From Photobacterium indicum (GTDB taxonomy: Bacteria; Pseudomonadota; Gammaproteobacteria; Enterobacterales; Vibrionaceae): 64,000 bases of DNA. This document shows positions 58,394 through 64,000 of this stretch, one piece after another (position 1 is the stretch's first letter; each line of letters begins with the position of its first letter). Under the pieces are notes generated by a model. It was not told where the DNA came from, searched no databases, and saw nothing but the letters and a program-made list of their open reading frames with translations. A program made the translations under genes and the position numbers. The DNA is taken from contig NZ_PYOC01000002.1 in assembly GCF_003026215.1 (NCBI RefSeq), positions 806,001-870,000 on the forward strand, written 5' to 3'.

Positions 58394-59626
58394 TTGTTCA
58401 ACAAAGTATTGGTTGTTGAAGACAGTAAAGCCTTTCGTAAATTTCTTGATGCACAGTTGCATCAAGCAGGCTTTCACACAGTATTCGCAGAATCGATCGC
58501 TGAGGCGAACGCAATCATTGCGAAAGACAACAACTTTTTATGCGCGGTACTCGACTATTGCCTACCAGATGGGACGGACGGTGAGATCATCGATATCGTG
58601 TTAAGTCACCACATCAAATCCGTAGTACTGACAGCACACTTCAGCCAGACCATTCGCGACAAAGTACTGTCGAAAGGCGTTATTGATTACCTATTAAAAG
58701 ACAGTGCCGCTTCGGTATCTTATTTGGTACCGTTATTACAACGCTTACAGGCCAACACCCACCATAAAGCCATGGTAGTTGATGATTCAACAATGATCCG
58801 TCGTCACTTGGTCAATTTGCTCGAGCGCCAAAACCTCTCAGTAATCCAAGCTGAAAACGGGTGTGAAGCCATTAGCTTGCTAGCCGAGCATCCTGATGTC
58901 ACCTTGATCATCACCGACAATGACATGCCAAAAAAAGACGGTATCACCATGACCCGTGAGATTCGTCGCATGTACAGCCGCAACCAAATCGCGATTTTAG
59001 GATTATCGGGCAGCAGCGATAACTCCATGACAGCACAATACTTGAAAGCCGGTGCCAACGATTTCTTGTACAAACCGTTTAATCAAGAAGAGTTTTATTG
59101 CCGTATTCACCATATGCTCAACATGAAAGATACATCTGACAAGCTGTATAAGATGGCTAACCAAGACACCTTGACCGGGCTATGGAACCGTCGTTATTTC
59201 TTTAACCAACAATGTGATAAAGGTTGCCAACACCGCAACATTGCCATGATGGACATCGATTTCTTTAAGAAAGTGAATGATACCTATGGCCATGATGGTG
59301 GTGACGCCGTGTTAATCCACGTAAGCCGTTTGATTCAGGCCCGCTTTGAGGATGCCGTTGTGGCGCGATTTGGTGGGGAAGAGTTTTGTATACAAGCATG
59401 TGGAGCATTTTCTCACTTTCAACAACGATTAGAACAATTGCGTGTCGATATCGAAGCCTTATGCATTCCTTATCTCGATAACACGATAAACGTCACCATG
59501 AGCATTGGTGCGGTATCAGGCGCAGCACAAAGCCATGCTATTGATGACATGCTGAGAACAGCCGATGATCACCTGTATTACGCCAAAGAACATGGGCGCA
59601 ACCAAGTGGTGGCCCATGCTTTATAG
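58394..59626 (+). CDS. Double-receiver diguanylate cyclase response regulator
   Basis: 410 residues from a TTG start with AAGGAG 6 bases upstream. Receiver 1 (about 4-115: LVVEDSKAF, AVLDYCLPDGTDG, LLKDSA), receiver 2 (about 124-245: MVVDDSTMIRR, IITDNDMPKKDG, FLYKPF) and a GGDEF domain (about 255-408: DTLTGLWNRRYF, MDIDFFKKVNDTYGHDGGD, active-site RFGGEEF). It should make cyclic di-GMP on phosphorylation, as PleD does. The product-inhibition RxxD is not at the canonical place: RFED stands one residue too far. Its kinase is not adjacent. Confidence 0.93.
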   Translation: MFNKVLVVEDSKAFRKFLDAQLHQAGFHTVFAESIAEANAIIAKDNNFLCAVLDYCLPDGTDGEIIDIVLSHHIKSVVLTAHFSQTIRDKVLSKGVIDYLLKDSAASVSYLVPLLQRLQANTHHKAMVVDDSTMIRRHLVNLLERQNLSVIQAENGCEAISLLAEHPDVTLIITDNDMPKKDGITMTREIRRMYSRNQIAILGLSGSSDNSMTAQYLKAGANDFLYKPFNQEEFYCRIHHMLNMKDTSDKLYKMANQDTLTGLWNRRYFFNQQCDKGCQHRNIAMMDIDFFKKVNDTYGHDGGDAVLIHVSRLIQARFEDAVVARFGGEEFCIQACGAFSHFQQRLEQLRVDIEALCIPYLDNTINVTMSIGAVSGAAQSHAIDDMLRTADDHLYYAKEHGRNQVVAHAL

Positions 59627-59677
59627 CGATTTGGTTGCCTATAAATGAAGCACCGCAACAAATTGAAAAATGAAAAT

Positions 59678-59712
59678 AAAAAAGCCTGACTCAACAGAAT
59701 CAGGCTTTTAGA
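59678..59712. terminator. Bidirectional terminator
   Basis: AAAGCCTGA (59681-59689) pairs with TCAGGCTTT (59700-59708), A/T runs both sides; it ends the cyclase gene and the apbE-nqrM transcript. Confidence 0.85.
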
Positions 59713-59775
59713 TTGTTCATCAGTTATTTTTCAACTAACCGTAACGTGATAACCTACCACGCCAGTACTTCACAA

Positions 59776-59997
59776 CTAGATGATTTGGTTCTTTTTCCAG
59801 TCGGCATGACGTGCTTCTCGGGCTTCACGTTTTTTACGCGCATCGCAAGGTTCAGGGCAGTCACACTCTTTTGCAATGCCGATACCATCAAGCCCACCGC
59901 AGCTACCGCTAACGCTTTTACGCTGAAAGATGTAGCCGACAGCCATCGCTACGATAACCAGTAAAAACACCGCGAAGGTTGTTAGATATACAGCCAT
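59776..59997 (-). CDS. nqrM: Na+-NQR maturation protein NqrM
   Basis: 73 residues: one N-terminal span (about 5-24) and a Cys-rich tail (SGSCGGLDGIGIAKECDCPEPC) of four conserved Cys, thought to deliver iron to the NqrD-NqrE centre. It starts 9 bases after the apbE stop, so the two maturation factors share a transcript. Confidence 0.93.
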   Translation of the reverse strand: MAVYLTTFAVFLLVIVAMAVGYIFQRKSVSGSCGGLDGIGIAKECDCPEPCDARKKREAREARHADWKKNQII

Positions 59998-60006
59998 GAT
60001 TACTCT

Positions 60007-61029
60007 CTACTTTTTCTTCAAATAAGGTACAAAATCATCAGATAGATACTCTTTGAAGCCATTTTCCGTTTTTATTACTAATAAAATCGGTAAATTTTCT
60101 TCGTTAGCGAGTTTTATCGACTCTTCTTCACCCATAACAGAAAATGCAGTAGCATAAGCATCGGCTGTCATACTTGATGGGTGAAGCACTGTAACGGATA
60201 CCACATGGTTAGCAATCGGTTTGCCTGTTTTTGGGTTAATCAGGTGCGAATAACGAATACCATCTTCTTCAAAGTAATTACGGTAATCGCCTGATGTCGC
60301 CACGGCCATATCACCAGGTTCAATAATTTCTTGTACTGAACGGCTACCATCTTCCGTTGGTTTTTCTACTGCAATACGCCAAGGTATACCTTCAAGGTTG
60401 TTACCTTTAACGCTAAGTTCACCACCGATTTCAACCAAGTAATCAGCTACACCTAACTCATCAAAATAATCAGCAACAACATCAACACCGAAGCCTTTAG
60501 CTATTGAAGATAGATCAACATATAGGTCTGGAATATCTTTTATTAGCATATTACCATCGACCTTAAGGTGGTGATAACCAATTATTTCACGACGCTTATT
60601 TAACTCTTCATCTGTTGGTGTTGCTTCTGGGCGAGCTTCAGGACCAAAGCTCCACAAGTTAACAATCGGTCCAACAGTAACATCATAAGCACCATTCGTT
60701 AATTCAGATAAACGTAATGATTCTTTTATAACTTTTGCCGTATCAGCAGATACCGCAAAAGGTTCATTCGTTGTGTGTTGGTTAAATTGACTGAGCTCGG
60801 AATGCTTACGATAAGTCGACATCTGATCATTCACTAATTCTAGACGACGATCAATCTCTGCCTGAATATCCGTGGCTGCGGGTAAGCCTTCCTGCTTAAT
60901 CAACTTAATTGAATAGTAAGTTCCCATCGTTGAGCCATTTAAATGAATCAACTCACGCTGATCGCCACAACCCACCAATGTCATTGTCATAACAAGCAGC
61001 ATAACTGCTCGAGTAAGGAACGTCTTCAT
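60007..61029 (-). CDS. apbE: FAD:protein FMN transferase ApbE
   Basis: ApbE attaches FMN covalently to threonines of NqrB and NqrC. 340 residues with a lipoprotein signal (LVGC, lipid Cys near 21), then LIHLNGSTMGTYYSI, LSSIAKGFGVDVVADYF, EIGGELSVKGN and HLINPKTGKPIANHVVSVTV, all family signatures; Mg-binding Asp in SSMTADAYATAFSVMG. Downstream of nqrF after a terminator, with nqrM next. Confidence 0.95.
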   Translation of the reverse strand: MKTFLTRAVMLLVMTMTLVGCGDQRELIHLNGSTMGTYYSIKLIKQEGLPAATDIQAEIDRRLELVNDQMSTYRKHSELSQFNQHTTNEPFAVSADTAKVIKESLRLSELTNGAYDVTVGPIVNLWSFGPEARPEATPTDEELNKRREIIGYHHLKVDGNMLIKDIPDLYVDLSSIAKGFGVDVVADYFDELGVADYLVEIGGELSVKGNNLEGIPWRIAVEKPTEDGSRSVQEIIEPGDMAVATSGDYRNYFEEDGIRYSHLINPKTGKPIANHVVSVTVLHPSSMTADAYATAFSVMGEEESIKLANEENLPILLVIKTENGFKEYLSDDFVPYLKKK

Positions 61030-61167
61030 TCAACAACTCCAAAAATGAAGGGATTACTTATGTTTACCAATATTAACTACGCTTACTTTTACAATAAATG
61101 CGAAGGCTAGGTTGTTAATATAAATAACCATAGTAAAAATATGCTTATTTAAAATGCTTATATTACG

Positions 61168-61201
61168 AAAATGGCTGACCCTTAACGGATCAGCCATTTT
61201 A
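61168..61201 (-). terminator. Terminator of the nqr operon
   Basis: AAATGGCTGA...TCAGCCATTT stem with an 11-base loop, T-rich minus-strand tail; 20 bases after the nqrF stop. Confidence 0.8.
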
Positions 61202-61220
61202 ACTATGTGTTCATGGCTAA

Positions 61221-62444
61221 TTAGCCACCGAAGTCATCCAGTAGGATGTTTTCATCTTCAACACCTAGATCTTTCAGCATGCCGATAACAGCTGCGTTCA
61301 TCATTGGTGGACCACACATGTAGTACTCACAATCTTCTGGTGCATCGTGATCTTTCAAGTAGTTCTCGTAAATCACGTTGTGGATGAAACCTGTGTAACC
61401 ATCCCAGTTCTCTTCTGGAGCTGGATCAGACAGTGCAACATGCCATTCAAAGTTCTCGTTCTCAGCTGCAAGCTTATCGAAATCTTCTACATAGAACATT
61501 TCACGCTTAGAACGCGCACCGTACCAGTAAGTCATCTTACGAGTAGACTGAAGACGGTGTAACTGATCGAAGATATGTGAACGCATTGGCGCCATACCAG
61601 CACCACCACCGATGAAGACCATTTCATTATCAGTCTCTTTAGCGAAGAACTCACCAAAAGGACCAGAAATAGTACATGTATCACCAGCTTTAAGTGACCA
61701 AATATACGATGACATAATACCAGGAGCTACGTCAGGGTTATTTGGTGGCGGTGTTGCGATACGTACATTCAACTTAATCAAACCTTTCTCTTCTGGGTAT
61801 GAAGCCATAGAGTAAGCTCGGATTGAATGCTCTTTCACAATAGATTCGTAACGGAATAAGTTAAACTTATCCCAGTCACCACGGTATTCTTCCGGTACAT
61901 CGAAATCAGCGTATTTGATGTGGTGCGGTTCAGCTTCAATCTGAATGTAACCACCCGCACGGAAAGGAACTTCCTCGCCATCAGGGATTTTAAGAACCAA
62001 CTCTTTAATAAAGGTTGCTTCGTTATCATTCGAAAGAACTTCACATTCCCACTTCTTCACGCCGAAGATTTCTTCAGGAAGCTCAATGTTCATGTCAGAT
62101 TTAACGTTAACCTGACAAGCAAGACGCTCACCTTCACGTGCTTCGCCTTTTGTGATGTGATCAAGCTCAGTCGGTAGAATATCACCACCACCTGATTTAA
62201 CTTTCACTCGACATTGACCACAAGAGCCACCGCCGCCACATGCAGACGAAACGAAGATACCGCTAGAAGAAAGAGCATTTAGCAGTTTGCCACCGGCAGC
62301 GGTTGTAATCGCTTTTTCCGGATCGTTGTTTACAGAGATAGTAATATCACCTGATGGTACCAGCTTAGATTTAGCGAAAAGAATCACTAAAACTAGAGCC
62401 AGGATAATCAAGGTAAACATCACTACGCCAAGAATAATATCCAT
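61221..62444 (-). CDS. nqrF: Na+-NQR subunit F (NADH-oxidising)
   Basis: Entry point for electrons from NADH into the Na+-pumping quinone reductase. 407 residues: one N-terminal span (about 5-24), a [2Fe-2S] domain with [19 protein letters not shown] and a fourth Cys in RLACQV, an FAD domain (RAYSMASYP) and an NADH domain ([31 protein letters not shown]). Last gene of nqrABCDEF. Confidence 0.97.
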   Translation of the reverse strand: MDIILGVVMFTLIILALVLVILFAKSKLVPSGDITISVNNDPEKAITTAAGGKLLNALSSSGIFVSSACGGGGSCGQCRVKVKSGGGDILPTELDHITKGEAREGERLACQVNVKSDMNIELPEEIFGVKKWECEVLSNDNEATFIKELVLKIPDGEEVPFRAGGYIQIEAEPHHIKYADFDVPEEYRGDWDKFNLFRYESIVKEHSIRAYSMASYPEEKGLIKLNVRIATPPPNNPDVAPGIMSSYIWSLKAGDTCTISGPFGEFFAKETDNEMVFIGGGAGMAPMRSHIFDQLHRLQSTRKMTYWYGARSKREMFYVEDFDKLAAENENFEWHVALSDPAPEENWDGYTGFIHNVIYENYLKDHDAPEDCEYYMCGPPMMNAAVIGMLKDLGVEDENILLDDFGG

Positions 62445-62467
62445 TGACTATTTTCCTTTTATCCTGA

Positions 62468-63064
62468 TTACAGCTGTACGCCGGAGAAAGACATAAAGCC
62501 TAACGCCATTAGACCAACAGTGATGAATGTAATACCTAGGCCACGTAGACCAGGAGGTACATCTGAATACTTCATCTTCTCACGGATACCCGCAAGAGCA
62601 ACGATAGCTAGCATCCAACCCACACCAGAACCGAAACCGTAAACAACCGATTCAGCAAAGTTGTAGTCACGCTGTACCATGAAAGATACACCACCGAAGA
62701 TTGCACAGTTAACTGTAATCAGCGGAAGGAAGATACCCAATGCGTTATATAGCGGCGGGAAGAAGCGGTCCAGAATCATTTCCAGAATCTGTACTAACGC
62801 TGCAATTACACCGATAAACGTGATGAAGTTAAGGAAAGTTAAATCCACTCCGTCAACAATCGCACCATCTTTCAGTAATAGGTTGTAAACTAAGTTGTTC
62901 ACAGGTACAGCAATAGTCAATACGACGATTACCGCAACACCTAGACCAAAAGAAGTCTTAACTTTCTTCGATACAGCCAGGAATGTACACATACCCAAGA
63001 AGAACGAAAGTGCCATGTTCTCGATAAAAATCGAACGAACTAAAAGGCTTAGATAATGTTCCAT
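62468..63064 (-). CDS. nqrE: Na+-NQR subunit E
   Basis: Integral membrane subunit, paralogue of NqrD; together they hold an iron centre between them. 198 residues with about six spans. The conserved Cys are in [13 protein letters not shown] (near 26) and [13 protein letters not shown] (near 120). Between nqrD and nqrF. Confidence 0.97.
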   Translation of the reverse strand: MEHYLSLLVRSIFIENMALSFFLGMCTFLAVSKKVKTSFGLGVAVIVVLTIAVPVNNLVYNLLLKDGAIVDGVDLTFLNFITFIGVIAALVQILEMILDRFFPPLYNALGIFLPLITVNCAIFGGVSFMVQRDYNFAESVVYGFGSGVGWMLAIVALAGIREKMKYSDVPPGLRGLGITFITVGLMALGFMSFSGVQL

Positions 63065-63071
63065 GTTGCCC

Positions 63072-63704
63072 TTACTCCTTCGCTTCTACTTGTGCTGGAC
63101 GAATAATACGAATTGCCCAGATCATGAAACCAATTAGGAAGAAAGCAGACGGTGCAAGCAACATCAGGCCGTTTGGTTGATACCAACCGCCATCAGAAAC
63201 TAGAGGTAGAACCTCAACACCAAACAACTTGCCTGAACCTAGTAATTCACGGAAGAAAGCAACAGTGATAAGTACAAAACCGTAGCCTAAGCCATTACCA
63301 ATACCATCGATAAAAGATGGAAGTGGCGCCGATTTCATTGCGTATGCTTCTGCACGACCCATTACGATACAGTTCGTAATGATCAGGCCAACAAATACAG
63401 AAAGCTGCTTAGAAATATCGTAAACAAACGCTTTAAGTACTTGGTCAACCACGATTACCAATGACGCGATAATCGCCATCTGAACAATGATACGCACACT
63501 GTTAGGAATATGATTACGTATTAGCGATACAAATAAGTTAGAAAATGCAGTAACAAACATTACCGCTAGCGTCATAACAAACGCTGTTTCTAATTTAGTT
63601 GTTACTGCCAATGCAGAACATACACCAAGAACCTGAAGCGCAATCGGGTTATTATCCAGAAACGGCGCAAACAGAATCTTTTTCATTTCTTTAGTATCAG
63701 CCAT
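63072..63704 (-). CDS. nqrD: Na+-NQR subunit D
   Basis: Integral membrane subunit, 210 residues, about six spans. Conserved Cys in [15 protein letters not shown] (near 29) and [15 protein letters not shown] (near 112) correspond to those of NqrE. Its start overlaps the nqrC stop by 8 bases; nqrE follows 7 bases later. Confidence 0.97.
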   Translation of the reverse strand: MADTKEMKKILFAPFLDNNPIALQVLGVCSALAVTTKLETAFVMTLAVMFVTAFSNLFVSLIRNHIPNSVRIIVQMAIIASLVIVVDQVLKAFVYDISKQLSVFVGLIITNCIVMGRAEAYAMKSAPLPSFIDGIGNGLGYGFVLITVAFFRELLGSGKLFGVEVLPLVSDGGWYQPNGLMLLAPSAFFLIGFMIWAIRIIRPAQVEAKE

Positions 63705-64000
63705 TGTTTAGGCCTCCCTCACGAACCTTAGTTAGAAACGGACCAAAGCCCATGTCACCTAACCAGAAGTCGAAGGTGTGTTGTACACCATTACCCGTCA
63801 AGGTTGCACCAGACAGACCATCTACACCGTATAGATCGCCAGCAGGAGCGCCGCCTTTAACAATACGAATTGCTGGTTTGTTGTCGTCGTTAAACAACTT
63901 CTTACCAACAAACTGAGCACGCCAGTTAGGGTTCTCAACTTCACCACCTAGCCCAGGAGTTTCACCCTGATCGTAGTAAGTAATACCCGCAACAGTGTTG
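63697..64000 (-). CDS. nqrC: Na+-NQR subunit C (5' part cut by window)
   Basis: Only the last 100 codons are present; the N-terminus lies beyond base 64000. The FMN-attachment motif SGAT is seen in [16 protein letters not shown], preceded by [16 protein letters not shown]. The shorter frame beginning at 63897 is just an internal Met. FMN is loaded by ApbE, encoded downstream. Confidence 0.95.
   Translation of the reverse strand, partial: NTVAGITYYDQGETPGLGGEVENPNWRAQFVGKKLFNDDNKPAIRIVKGGAPAGDLYGVDGLSGATLTGNGVQHTFDFWLGDMGFGPFLTKVREGGLNNG

Overview
The window reads as chromosome of a marine member of the Vibrionaceae, most likely Photobacterium (a P. profundum-like species). This rests on gene order and protein families, not on a database match. 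The signs are: the polar-flagellum order flgT / flgOP / flgAMN / cheVR / flgBCDEFG; a full Na+-NQR locus with apbE and nqrM; napFDABC beside narQP plus a single-span microprotein of the TIGR02808 type; and the order gpt-frsA-crl-proB-proA.

Layout. 1-10847: flagellar rod, hook and chemotaxis genes (flgG partial, F, E, D, C, B, cheR, cheV on the minus strand; flgA, M, N plus; flgP, flgO minus; flgT plus). Readable sigma54 promoters precede flgB and flgF, and a sigma28 promoter precedes flgM. 10897-20213: a tRNA-Arg and a tRNA-Ala, gltX, a small barrel protein, three porins and two DUF2057 proteins. Two of the porins share a conserved 5' leader. 20740-29165: ligA, zipA, cysZ, cysK and the PTS operon ptsH-ptsI-crr. 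29324-33171: a DyP peroxidase, a 254 bp MITE-like element, and small lipoprotein or membrane-protein genes, one behind a perfect Fur box. 33238-42007: an anaerobic block made of napFDABC plus the microprotein, narQP, a winged-helix protein and ompW. FNR-like boxes precede nap, the winged-helix gene and ompW; ompW has two perfect ones. 42461-45885: a MAPEG protein, an ArsC/Spx-like protein, dapE, an M15 peptidase and a DUF2897 protein. 45886-47433: an AT-rich accessory patch with an IS50-like end, a MITE-end remnant, an unknown two-gene membrane cassette and related hairpins. 47434-54093: proA, proB, crl, frsA, gpt and a PurR-controlled purine permease. 54094-55460: a long gap holding an apparently complete small transcription unit for a 29-residue aromatic-rich peptide, and a relic of a chemotaxis receptor. 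55461-64000: pepD, dinB behind a perfect LexA box, a double-receiver diguanylate cyclase, and nqrM, apbE, nqrF, E, D, C (partial).

Functional links. Flagellar genes are ordered by sigma54, then sigma28 with FlgM. NapC, B and A respire nitrate in the periplasm under NarQP and FNR. IIAGlc (crr) is the known partner of FrsA, and Crl lies beside FrsA. ApbE loads FMN on NqrC and NqrB, and NqrM helps the Na+-NQR complex mature. The most novel-looking items are the small-peptide unit at 54557-54986, the accessory cassette at 46280-47137 and the Fur-boxed small membrane protein at 32968.
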